Below, piece after piece: positions 45,270-55,485 of a stretch of DNA of 64,000 nucleotides. Position 1 is the first letter of the stretch, and each line of letters opens with the position of its first letter. Location of the stretch: NCBI GenBank assembly GCA_023897205.1, contig JAHWDD010000005.1:1984001-2048000 (forward strand), given 5' to 3'. The notes under the pieces were generated by a model, which saw nothing but the letters and a program-made list of their open reading frames with translations, had not been told where the DNA came from and made no database searches. Origin of the DNA: Exophiala sp. HKRS030. Its lineage: Eukaryota; Ascomycota; Eurotiomycetes; Chaetothyriales; Herpotrichiellaceae. The position numbers and the translations under genes are program-made.

Positions 45270-45286
45270 TACCTACCTGGTAGGTA
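45270..45286. repeat. Perfect inverted repeat TACCTACC-T-GGTAGGTA
   Basis: Eight-base arms with a single-base centre, continued by a further TAGGTA copy directly downstream. About 420 bases before the BolA start. Confidence 0.85.
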
Positions 45287-45703
45287 GGTAATAGGTATGT
45301 TTACACGCAGAGGGGGGGGGGAAGTTGTACGGAAGTCATGACGAGGACCGTTCGCTTGTCTTGGGAAAGGTCAAGGCTCAATCAAGACTCTGTTTCAATC
45401 GTGACACGGGAGAAAAAAGGAGGCCTGTGTATCTGTATCAAATCCTCGAGTCTCTAGGGACCTAGGTAGGTACCACGTACTTGTGAGGAGTCGGTCAAAC
45501 AATCAGTCAATCAAGTGTACTCCGTAGTCAGTCACCCATTACTCGTACTGTACACCAGAGAAGGTGACTTATGTAAGCACGTTGTCTCCCCAAGTCTATC
45601 TCATCCCGTTGCTCCCCCTGACAATCAACCTCGTCCCTCTTTTTTTTTCCCTCTGTATTTTTGGACTTTTTGTCAGTAACCCAAGGTTCTACAATTTTCC
45701 CAA

Positions 45704-46551
45704 ATGAGATTCTTGTCGACTTTTCGTAGCTCCATTGGGCCTTTGTCATTGTCATTGTCATCCTCATCATCGACATCGTCGACGTCATCCCCGTTACGTT
45801 ACACATACGCCTACGCATACGGATACCGAATGGCTTCTTCGACATCATCAACATCATCCAGTACACCAATGGAGGATACGATTCGAAAAAAGGTGAGTTC
45901 CTTTTTTAATGGTCCAACGACCAAATCTGTCTTGTACAAGAGTTTTGTTCATGTCGAGTTTTGTCTCGTTTTGGAGATTGGTTCTTTGGTATGGAGAGTA
46001 TCATGGTCTATTTAATAACACGAAACCGTCATCCATCTCTCTCCTCTCCCTCTGTCTTTTTGCGGTTGAAACACTCATATTTCTACTCTTACTACAACTT
46101 ACAAACCTCGATTGTTTTTCTTCTTCTTCTTTCAAAACAGGTCACGGAATCACTCAATCCCACACACCTCAAGATAAGAAACGACTCTCACCTACATTCT
46201 CACCACAAGGCCATGGTGGGTAGTACCTCCAAAGAAACTCATTTTTAGTAAGTTCCATCTCTCTCTCTCTCCCTATATCAACCCTCGACACCTTCAACAT
46301 GACTCCCCCTTGGATCTGAATCATCACTGAACCACTAACTCATGTTTCTTCTTTGTTCCCCCCGGGGGACATCCAGCGTCGAAATCACTTCACCAAATTT
46401 CACGTCCAAACCTCAGCCGGCCAGACATCGCATGGTTTATTCTCTACTAAAGGAAGAAATGGAGGTTCAAGGTGGAATCCACGCCCTACAGTTGAAGACA
46501 AAAACTCCCGAAGAGGAAGAGAGACTCAACAACAAGACTTCTTCTGCTTGA
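45704..46551 (+). CDS. BolA-family iron-sulfur/redox protein
   Basis: Model join(45704..45892,46141..46247,46377..46551), 156 residues, introns of 248 and 129 bp, long for this window. BolA proteins work with monothiol glutaredoxins in iron-sulfur trafficking. The domain begins at MEDTIRKKVTESLNPTHLKIRNDS. The loop SHHKAMVGSTSKETHFYVEI holds the conserved THF and His positions, and ARHRMVYSLLKEEMEVQGGIHALQLKTKTPEE completes the fold with the RHR(M/L)VY signature. The first 40 residues are Ser/Arg-rich with Arg at 2, 8 and 32, consistent with mitochondrial import. An in-frame ATG at codon 43 (45830) would give a cytosolic form. Confidence 0.9.
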
Positions 46552-47309
46552 AACGGGATGACTCAATCGACGGAGATTCTTCTTCTTGTTGCTGTTGGAA
46601 ACAGGCCCATATATCCTACCACCATGTATCGCTATTCTCTTATACTCCCGGACTTGCTTTGTCATTTTATCGAGACAACCCCCCTCGGTCAAGGATACTC
46701 GAAATGAAAAATAACCGTCATCACTCAACATCTGCCCCTTGACCATGGGAAACTACATTGCTTAGGACGGAGTACTGGAGTACGTAGGTGTTTCCCTGCA
46801 GGGGTTCAGGCAGTAATTAAGTTAATTTGTCTAAGCTGTGCTTTGCTATACAACTTTCCCAATAACAAATCCAACAAGACAAGAGAGGGAAAACTCCCCA
46901 CGAGACAGACGAAAAAAAAGAAAGAGTACAAAAATACGCTTTTGCGCCGGCTTTTCTGAACATATGGAACTTTCTTCTGGAAAAACAGCCTCAATTCTCA
47001 AGATGTTCTCACTCCCCGTTTTGTGCACACTTGATATCAAGATGCACCTATTCCCTAACGCCATCAAGGCTCTCCCGGAAAGAACATCCGAAATAGATCA
47101 TCATCTTGATCTCCTTTGCCCATACCACAATGCTGCCTTCTTGCCCACAAACTACGTCGGAGGACAAAACCCGCGTTGATTCTTGGACGAAAGGCATAAT
47201 CTTTAGGCAGGATACAAGGTGATCTCTGGATTTCGGATCTAGAAAATGACGGAACTGGATCGGAGTTCTGGGTTTCAGGTTGATCATTTTTGGGTTTATT
47301 CCAAGTATT
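46552..47309. other. Intergenic, convergent 3' ends
   Basis: 758 bp between converging genes. It includes a GACGGAGTACT variant of the recurring element near 46766. Only short frames. No gene seen. Confidence 0.55.
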
Positions 47310-48541
47310 CTAGTGCTTGGTAACTTCCACAGCAACAACCACCACAACGATGATGATGATAATGATAAGGACTGTTGATAAATTAGTATAGTTGACATCA
47401 CAGCAACCAAAATGTACTCACCAACAATACCCAAGCACATCCACTTCTTTCTCCGGGCAGCGCGAGCCTTCTTGACTGCGCCATCAAGTTCGTTGTTGGC
47501 CTTGGACACATGTTCTGTGACTTCTTCACCGCGTTGTTCAATCTGAGTAACGGCAGGTTCTTGTTGCACGACCAATGCTTCGAGATCTTGGAAGAGCTGA
47601 GCAAGCTCAATCATCTGTCGTTCAATCTTCTGAATATCTTCATGACGTTGAGAGACATTTCGTGCCACTGTTTGGGCCTCACCACGACGGTCGCTTTGAA
47701 TCAAAGCAGAGCTGAAGATTTGTTGGTTGTTTGGATCCTCGACAGCTTCGCGCACTTCGGCATCGGAGGCATCCGGTCGGACGATGCGGTATTGTCTAGC
47801 CATCTGCTCTTGCGACGATTTCCTGAATTCTCGTTCGACTTGTTGGTACTGGTTGATGGCAGTCTTCAATCGACGATCCACCTTTCCAACTTGTGGCGCG
47901 TTGCGGGGATTCCCAGATTCAGGCTGTTGCTTGATGTTCTTGACCCGGCTGACAAGGCCTCTGTACTTTGTCATGATATTTTCACCAGTTCTATCCACTT
48001 CGATGCGCAGGGGCGATTGAGCGGAAGTGTTCGTGTCAGCAAGATAGCGTGATTGAAGGCCTTTGAGGCGTTGCAGATCAGCCTCAATCTCATCGATGGC
48101 TTGGTCGACTGCTCGACACTCATTGAGGATTCGATTGGGATCGTTTCCGTTCATATTTCTCATCTCTGTAGTATCGGGTGAGCCGGGTTCAGTGTAAGAG
48201 AGCGTTAGAGAAATTCTTACCATATCCGCCGGCCCGCTGCTCTTCATCGGCGTAGTAACTGCTTCCTTGTGGCTGGGCTTGTGGTCTATCATACCCCTGT
48301 TGACCATTGTATCCCGGACCATCGTTATAACTATCTTGTTGGGCATAGGGGTTGCCTGATTGTCCGTAGGGGTTGTAGTTGCCATAGCCTTGGCCTCCCT
48401 GTTGGCCGTAGCCTTGACCTTGATTGTACTGGCAAGTATGTTAGAAGCTGGTTGGGCAACATGATGGTGTCTCGCAGCGTTTCAATCGACGTGTTTCAGG
48501 GCAGCCTGCCACCTATAGACATGGAAAGGACATACACTCAT
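47310..48541 (-). CDS. SSO1: Plasma-membrane syntaxin (Qa t-SNARE) of the Sso1/Sso2 type
   Basis: Model join(47310..47371,47422..48165,48221..48428,48536..48541), 339 residues. The first coding exon is only six bases (ATG AGT) before a canonical gtatgt donor. Sso1 is the target-membrane SNARE for exocytic vesicles. Residues 1-72 are a Tyr/Gly/Gln/Asn-rich, prion-like extension; yeast Sso1 lacks this. The Habc bundle follows (RILNECRAVDQAIDEIEADLQRL to KKLKTAINQYQQVEREF-like). The SNARE motif near 225-290 includes ERQMIELAQLFQDLEALVVQQEP with its zero-layer Gln, and KARAARRKKW leads to the membrane anchor. The last intron (50 bp) splits that anchor, and the final exon supplies a run of Ile and Val (LIIIIIIVVVVVAVEVTKH) encoded by an ATC/GTT-rich repeat. 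Confidence 0.93.
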
Positions 48542-50135
48542 GATGACGGCGGAGAAGGGAAAGGCTCAAAAAACCCCAGCTGAATGTTTTTTTGCAGCAG
48601 AGCGCAATTTAGATACAGTGGTTGGGATGTTGGGCGTAAATGTAGAGCCAAAGTATTCGCCGCGTAAGGGGTTGGTTGATAGGTGATGCTGGGAGGAAGA
48701 TGCTGCTAACGACAAGAGATGCGGTAGAGGACGAGACTGATCTATAGGGATAGATCAAGGCAGCGACAAATCGAGGAGATGATGAGTATGTCCTTCAGTA
48801 GTTGATGACAAGTCTGCTCAGCTCGGCTCCGGAGAAGAAGAGGAAGTCGCAGCTGCGATACGGAGTGGTAGAGGACGGTATCCGTAGCGCCACAGAAAAA
48901 GGGAAAGTCGAGTTCAACGAGTCTGGGCGCCAGGGAAAAAGGGTAACGAGTAGAGAGGGTAGGGATGGTGTTTGGAGATGCAGGTCACCGATAAACTTAG
49001 TGCCAGATGCCAGTGTCAAGGGCCCCCCGTGTCAATGGGCAGCTTTAGGGGAGGCTGTGCTGATGGTAGCTAAGGATCTTAGTTCTTAGTTCTTAGCTTA
49101 TAGGTCTTAGCTCGTAGGTTGTGCCGTAGGTACTACACTTGGTGAGGCCCCCCTTCACCACCCCCGTCCAGCCTTTCGTTTGTTCGTTGAGGCCCCCCCG
49201 CCACAGGACCCATGCGCCTACAACGCACCCTGGAACGTACCCTAGAAGCATGGCTTGTGCGGCCCAAAGAATGTATTCCGTACAGTACTGTTCAGTACAA
49301 TAGTAAGCTTCAACAGCCTCCTGAACTGTGTCTGCATACTACACAACCTCTGTCGATTCTCTTCGCTCATGCACTCAGTCAGCGCTTACTACTTTCGATC
49401 CTGCTTTGCGATTTCTTCTCCGAGATTATAATCCATTCAGACGAACTGACTAACCGACTAGTTCCCCGGGTGCGAAGCCAGAAGAGACCATCCACCGCCA
49501 ATCACCCATTTGTAATCTCCTTTAGCCGGGCGAAGGCGTCTGTCTGGCTTTACCTGTCTTCGCTCCATGCCGGGGAGTACGAGGGTCTGGCCTTAGGCGA
49601 ATGATCCATTGCTCGTGGTCACATTGATCTGCGTTTCAATGATCCAGCGACTGCTCCATATAGAAGTCTCCGCCCACGGAGTATTAAAAAAATACCTTGT
49701 CATCAACGCCTCTCTATGCTGAGCTGTACAGTGCACATGCTCCGTGACTCGCTCGCCACAATCTACTCCGCAATGCTTGTACAAGTAGTTTTCTGGCAAC
49801 GATCTGGTTCGTACTCCGTACTATTCGTGCTCTGCATAGCATGTGTAATTGTCGTAATCATCGTGGCGCGTCGCGCAATACTCTGGGTCTACGCGCACTT
49901 CGTGCACAGGCAGCGACATTTCAATGCCACTACTGATGGCTCCAACGTTCAACGCCTTTTCGAGCAGATATCGTTTGACTGCCCCAATAACATGACACTT
50001 TCACCCTCGGTTGCTCCCCACACCCCTGACAGAGCCTCGATCTCAGACCCACAAAGTCGTCAGGGTTGGCAAGGCTGCGACGTTTCTGTCCAGAGCTCGC
50101 CGATGGTCCGACACGTCGAAACCTGTATCACCTAT
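48542..50135. other. Long gene-poor interval upstream of the syntaxin gene
   Basis: 1.6 kb between two minus-strand genes. The first 300 bases should be the syntaxin promoter. At about 49070-49120 a TTAGTTCTTAG/TTAGCT-type degenerate repeat occurs. TACTCCGTA lies at 49812-49820 and CACGGAGTA at 49675-49683. A 144-codon frame on the plus strand (49716-50150) with one hydrophobic stretch is judged too weak to call. Confidence 0.55.
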
Positions 50136-51488
50136 TCACCACCTCTGTGATTCATCACCCTGTGCCCATTCGCGTTCCGTATAGCCTAGTCGGCGCTTCA
50201 CGTCTTGCACTGTCGCACTGTCCCCAGTGTTCTTCCCAATATTGTCGGAGATCTTAACTGCCGGTCTGCCGCCTGCTTTGGACAGCTTGATGACGATGTT
50301 GAGTGGTTTCGACTTGGTTTGTGGGTCTGAGAGCAGGCCGAAGTCATTCGTGAAGAACGTGCCTACGCCAAACGAAGGCTTCAGGCCATATTCTTCCGCC
50401 ACTTTCTTGTACACCAGGCATTTCTCCACATCCAATGCATCCGAGAAGACGACATTCTTGCCGCTGATTCCCATAGACTTGTAAAAGTCACTGGCGAGCT
50501 TGACGTATTCTCTTGGATCTCCAGAATCCTGTCTAATGCCGGTGAAAACGTCTGCGTAGGTGGGTTGTCCCGAGGACGCAGTGCCCCCAATTGATTGATC
50601 GAGGCCGGCACCTCTTGAAGCGGATGTTTTTTCAGGTATGCGCTTTTTGAATGCTTCGAAGAAATCGGCTGTACCAAATGTATCTGTCAAGGCAATCCCA
50701 AGCACACCCTTTCCGAAGCAGTCGAGCCAGTAGCGAAGTCCTTGCTCATTGGCATTTTCATAGTCGTTCGTGAGCGCAGCTATTCCCATGTACCATTCAT
50801 GTGCTACAGTTCCAACTGGGGCAATACTGTGTTTCATGGCAAAGTAGACATTGCTTGTGCCTGTCAATTTACCCGGCCAAGACTTTTCCTTGGACGCCCG
50901 CACCAAACCTTTGACTACGAGGTCTTGGGTATGAAAGTCCCTTCGTCTTCGAGTACCAAACTCCGAGAAGAGACAGCCGGACTCCAATAACTGTATGCCC
51001 TTCTCGTACGCTTTCGCCTCTTGTCCCTCGTGGCTCCAGTCAGTGTCCACGAATTTGAAGTAGGCTTCGCTGGTGAGGGCAAGTAAAGGGATCTCGTAGA
51101 GAATTGTCTCAACCCAGAGCCCCGAAATGGTGATATCGACGTCTCCATGAGTGTCGTCCACCAGGTCGAACTTTACAGAAACATGTTCCGAGGGTCGCAG
51201 CTGGAAGGTTTGTAAAAATTCCAGGTACTCTGAACTCAAGTAAGGACAGTGTTTTCTTAGAAACTCCAACTCTTGCTGTGACAGTCGGATGGTAGCTAAG
51301 CTTGCGATCTGCTCTTCTAGCCATGTAAATGCGCGTTTGTTGAGTCGCATGTGACGAGTTCGGTTCGTGAATTTGTATTCGACATCGACAGTAGGGAAGT
51401 AATGGAGAATTGCGCACTGCATTGTCAGCTTGTACAGGTCAGTATCTAGGAACGAATGAACGCCCTCCGGCAAGGTTGACGGCGCCAT
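50136..51488 (-). CDS. NPT1: Nicotinate phosphoribosyltransferase
   Basis: Converts nicotinate and PRPP (with ATP) to nicotinate mononucleotide in the NAD salvage (Preiss-Handler) pathway. 450 residues in one exon. The start MAPSTLPEGVHSFLDTDLYKLTMQCAILHYFP is the family's substrate-tunnel opening. FSEFGTRRRRDFHTQD and GTSNVYFAMKHSIAPVGTVAHEWYMG carry the Arg cluster and the catalytic-loop His. The C-terminal half has GIALTDTFGTADFF, GIRQDSGDPREYVKLASDFY and VFSDALDVEKC, the PRPP-site strands. Length matches yeast Npt1. No intron is needed. The 3' end is close to an orphan plus-strand frame. Confidence 0.95.
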   Translation of the reverse strand: MAPSTLPEGVHSFLDTDLYKLTMQCAILHYFPTVDVEYKFTNRTRHMRLNKRAFTWLEEQIASLATIRLSQQELEFLRKHCPYLSSEYLEFLQTFQLRPSEHVSVKFDLVDDTHGDVDITISGLWVETILYEIPLLALTSEAYFKFVDTDWSHEGQEAKAYEKGIQLLESGCLFSEFGTRRRRDFHTQDLVVKGLVRASKEKSWPGKLTGTSNVYFAMKHSIAPVGTVAHEWYMGIAALTNDYENANEQGLRYWLDCFGKGVLGIALTDTFGTADFFEAFKKRIPEKTSASRGAGLDQSIGGTASSGQPTYADVFTGIRQDSGDPREYVKLASDFYKSMGISGKNVVFSDALDVEKCLVYKKVAEEYGLKPSFGVGTFFTNDFGLLSDPQTKSKPLNIVIKLSKAGGRPAVKISDNIGKNTGDSATVQDVKRRLGYTEREWAQGDESQRW

Positions 51489-52032
51489 GGTGCCTGAGAC
51501 TGTGACGATCCGTGAACAAATCGCGCTTTTAGTGATGCGGAAGATAGATCATCTTTGAACCAGGTAGTGAAGTTGAGGTTGAATCGCCGTCAGGAGCACA
51601 AGGTATGGTGAGACAAGCGTGACACAGAATAAGGCAAATACATAATACTTCGACGCAGCAGCGAGTCGTTCTCCTCCGTACCTCATTAACAATTGTCAAT
51701 CAGTGTTGACAAGCAAAGATTAGAATGACACAATTCTGCATACCACGCTTTGCCCTTTTCGGCCATGCTATTGAGAAGACTCGCCCTGTCGATTACGGCA
51801 GTGAACTTGACTGCTTCTTTGAATACTCTATCACTACCACAAGCTAGATGCTCGACCCGTCCGCCTTCTGGGAACATCATGATACGCGTCGTCAGCTGTT
51901 CAGTCAGCCGATCCACGCCGTTATTCGCATGCTGTCGATCATGACAACCGGATATCCAAACTGAGGTGAGCCCTTTATCAGGGTGTTCCACGAATTGGTG
52001 GGTATCCTAGATTCAGACCTTTTTTTGGAATC
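51489..52032. other. Intergenic, tandem minus-strand genes
   Basis: 544 bp between NPT1 and the CFEM-like gene. It holds the NPT1 promoter. A 101-codon minus-strand frame at 51686-51991 has no supporting features. Confidence 0.5.
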
Positions 52033-53059
52033 CTAGAATAGATCCCATTCTCCTCTCACGGCTACGTAGATCCCCAGTCCGACAATGCTCTCGAATAGAT
52101 ACCACAAGTCGCTCCGCATTACCATCTTCACTGAAGAAGCAGCATTACCAGACGACGAGACCGGTGCCGAGGAAGCCGTCACCACACTCGTTGTCGAAAG
52201 GCTGGTCTCCGAGTTGGGTGCTGTTGTCGAGGGTAACGGAGTGTCATTGGTGCTGAGAGTGATAACGTGAGTTGAGTAGATGGTCGATGCTGCTACGGTC
52301 TCGGTCGAATTGTTCAGACCCGTTCCCGGCAATGTTGGCAGGGGAGGATTACCCATGTAGATTGATGTGGGAAAGCTCGAATTCCGGATCGGGATCGAAA
52401 CCACGATGCTGGACAGGTTTGAACCTGGTATGCCGGTACCCGCCGCGGTGGTAGGAGAGAGACCAGGGCGTGTGCTCAGAGGACCAATGCTGTCTTGACC
52501 ACTACCATCATTATCGGAAGTCGATATCGAAGTCCACTGCAAGAGGAGTATTGTCAGCAGACGATTTTTGAAAGCAGGTATCATGTGAACTTACTTGTGC
52601 GCTCAAGACACTTGAACCAGGAGCTGTGGCCAAGACCATCGGTGTCGTTGTATTCGTGCTGTTGACATTGTCGAATGGAGCACTGTCTTTACTTGATATA
52701 TCACAAACGACATTGATGGTTTTGTCGACGAGTGACGATTCAACACTGGTACCATTGCATCCTCCAACCTTCGACTCATCCAAGCAATCGAGCAGGGCAA
52801 GCTTGAATGCTTGATGTTCCGTGGAGTTGAAGCCGCAGACGACTGGCAGACAACCATTGGGCCAATACTCTTCCATGGCAGTGACGGTGTTTGTGAAACA
52901 TGCTCGCTGATCACGCGTTAGGTTACGGACAAAGGAGACAGATTATATGTCGCGAGAACGTACCGCGCAGGATGGTAGATTGGACCAATTTCCAGGTTGA
53001 CCAAGCACAGTGAGCGAGGACAACATGAAGGTCAGGAAAAGGAGGAGTGGCAACTTCAT
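52033..53059 (-). CDS. Secreted CFEM-like Cys-rich surface protein with Ser/Thr stalk
   Basis: Model join(52033..52536,52595..52906,52964..53059), 303 residues, introns of 57 and 58 bp, both phase 0. A signal peptide (MKLPLLLFLTFMLSSLTVLG) is followed by LPSCARACF, the PxCAxxC opening of CFEM domains, then cysteines at NGC, VVC, LDC, GGC and VVC, seven in all. The CxC pair and the heme-coordinating Asp typical of true CFEM proteins are absent. Residues 100-265 are a Ser/Thr/Pro-rich, N-glycosylatable stalk. The chain ends with a hydrophobic stretch (LWYLFESIVGLGIYVAV) that could be a membrane anchor; the trailing charged residues are atypical for a GPI signal. Start at 53059 is set by the signal peptide. 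A cell-surface role is inferred. Confidence 0.75.
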
Positions 53060-53584
53060 TTTGAACGTGTCGTGTCTGTCTGTAGCGTTATGAGAAATGT
53101 TGAGATGAAGAGCTTCGGTACAAGGAGAAGGGATACCACGAAGGCGAAAAGATTTTACTTCTGTTTTCAGGCAGGCCTTTTGCAAGTGAAGAGTCAGTGA
53201 AGTACAGCATTGTTGATTTATTGAATTCCACCGGCATGGTCAACATAGTGAATAGACCGGGCAAGGCTGGTGAGAAGAAAAACGGGACAAATCTTGACAT
53301 GAAGATTGCAGTGAACATTAACCCTCGTCGCTCATGCGATATCGACATCCTTTATGTGTGTTCAGATCAATGAAAGCCCTACTCTTTGCGTGTTTGTAAT
53401 TTATGAACTGGAAACATCTTGCGTTGTGGTGATGTGTGGGCTTGACATGTTCGCGAAGAAAAATTACCGCGCAGCCATCAAGGCAGAATCAATACTGGAG
53501 ATGGGTTAATTACAACACCTTCATATATAAGTATAGTAGTCTTGGACTGTCTCCTCTCGTGGTCCATCAAGGACCATGGTCTTC
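53060..53584. other. Intergenic, tandem minus-strand genes
   Basis: 525 bp upstream of the CFEM-like gene, holding its promoter and the esterase 3' end. Nothing else seen. Confidence 0.5.
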
Positions 53585-55485
53585 TCAAGCATACAGCCCC
53601 TTACCCCACCAGGCACACCTCTCATTAGCCGTCTCATCTGGCTCTGGTACAGTGGAGTTCGCCTTGATTGCGTTGAGAATAGCGTTTGCTCCATGAACTG
53701 GGAAATATGGTAGGCCTGGACCATTTGGATTTCCAGTCATGGCGAAATTGGTTAGATAACTCTGTAGCATCTCCGCGATAGGGGCAATGACGCTGGCGGT
53801 CGAGCCTCCACCGTTGTAATAGGTATATGCAATGTCCTGTCCATGGAAAGCTGGTGGGATCTCGAATTCGTAAGCATAGGTTTGGTTCTGGAAGCCGTTG
53901 TTGACGTAGAAAGTATTGCACACAAAAATGACTTCGTTGACCATGAGGAAGATACGCCCCAAGGGAGAAGTGTATGACTGACTTCCATCATAAGCGGCAG
54001 GATAGAGGTCGTTCAGTATATGGTCCACAGCCTCTTGAGTTATACCAGGAAACATAGTTTGTAGCCAGACCTGGAAGTCTTCCTCGGTGGTCAGCCAGGG
54101 CGGTGTAAATCCTGCCGATTCGAAACTGTTGTGACCGACCATGACGGAAACGTCCTTGGCGAACCGGCCGGTACTCAGCAAGACACCCGGTACATCGGGA
54201 ACGAAGATCCCGTCAACCATGGGTCCATAGGTGAAAGTACCATAATAGGAACCGCCAATTTGAATGGTATTAGCCAAGATTACTTCATCCGATGACTTCT
54301 GACGAGCTTCTTCGAGGGTGTTGACACCTAGTATAGATAAGTAGTTGTTGGTTATGTTTTCCATGTAGAACGACGATCGGACTGGGTCGTATCCCGGAGA
54401 TTGGGCTACCGCTTTTTGGAAAGAAACACCCTGTTGTCCACCATATGCTGTAATTTGATGGACTATCGAGCCACCACCCGCAGACTCGCCGAGGAGGGTG
54501 ATTTTGTTGGGATCGCCGCCAAAAAGATGAATGTTTTGTTTGACCCATTCGATCGCGAGTCGTTGATCGTATAGACCAGCGTTGGATACTCCTCCAGAAG
54601 CTTGAAAGGTTGGACCCTGGGTACAGTTAGGAACGGGATACAGACAAAAGCTCGTGCTTCAAGGCTATGATTCTTGAAGCCGACAATGACTTACAGCAAG
54701 CCAGCCTAGAGCCCCAAGGCGGTAATTGAACGTGACATATATGATACCTGGCTGACCACCTTGCTGACTGGCTTTGATCAAGCCAGAAGGATTACCCCAT
54801 TGCCCTTTCGAGCCGAGGGTATAGCCTCCGCCGTATACCCTGCTCTTATCAGCCATGTTTAGAATCAAGTAGAGGTTGCAACATACCATATGACTACTGG
54901 AGCACCGCCTCCAGTTTGCCAACGTCTTCTTGGATGACCTTGACCCCTATCGAATACTGCTTTTGGAACAATGACATCCAGGAAAAGGCAGTCTTCAGTC
55001 GCCCGCCCATCAGTCTGAGCTGGAGGAGGATGTTGCGACCAATATTCCTGCACTTGCTCGTTGAGAGCATCATAGTCGAAGGTTGACAGATTTCCTCCTA
55101 TGATGTCTGCCTCAAGAACATTGGCGATAGGCGACCAATTTGGAATGGCAGAAGGGCAAACTCGCCCGACACTGCCATCCTGGACAACCGGGTTTCTTCC
55201 AGTAGGAGGCAACGGTGCTGCAAACCGAAGCGAGCCAACCGGAGGTTGAGCATATCTTATGTTTGTGAAGTTATATAATTGGCCCGTTTCCTAGATATGC
55301 AGTCAGCAAGCAATGTCTCTAGTATAGGATCGTGTTGGAAGTACGTTGAAACTAATGGCCTGGTGGATCTCATAACCCAGGTCGACCTTCGGCAGTGTCT
55401 TGGTGGCGGTGAAGTTCTGAGCAGACGTGAGAATAGCAGAGACCAAGGTAAAGCCAAAGACTGAGGACAATCGGAAGGACCCCAT
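53585..55485 (-). CDS. Secreted type-B carboxylesterase/lipase
   Basis: Model join(53585..54616,54695..54839,54887..55290,55345..55485), 573 residues, introns of 78, 47 and 54 bp. An alpha/beta-hydrolase of the cholinesterase/fungal lipase group. A signal peptide (residues 1-22) is followed by FTNIRYAQPPVGSLRFAAP, EDCLFLDVIVPK (the type-B signature 2), VYGGGYTLGS forming the oxyanion hole, and LLGESAGGGSIVH with the nucleophilic Ser. The acid is probably the Glu in HNSFESAGF, and the base His lies in PAFHGQDIAYTY. The C-terminal ERCAWWGKG ends the fold. Several NxT/S sites suggest glycosylation. Two aspects of the splice at 54887/54839 fit well: it restores VIWVYGGGY, and the donor gtatgt is canonical. 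Substrate unknown. Confidence 0.93.

Larger units (their letters stand above)
44491..45703. other. Intergenic, tandem plus-strand genes
   Basis: 1.2 kb. It holds a GAT microsatellite at 44937-44954, a perfect TACCTACC-T-GGTAGGTA inverted repeat at 45270-45286, a G-run at 45311-45320, CCTAGGTA at 45461-45468 and TACTCCGTA at 45518-45526. It must include the BolA promoter. A His-rich open frame on the minus strand is only the antisense of the GAT repeat. Confidence 0.6.

Noticed and set aside
49716..50150. 144-codon plus-strand frame with one hydrophobic stretch
   Set aside because: It has no family resemblance and its end overlaps the 3' end of NPT1. One hydrophobic run is not enough to call a gene, but a transcript check would settle it.
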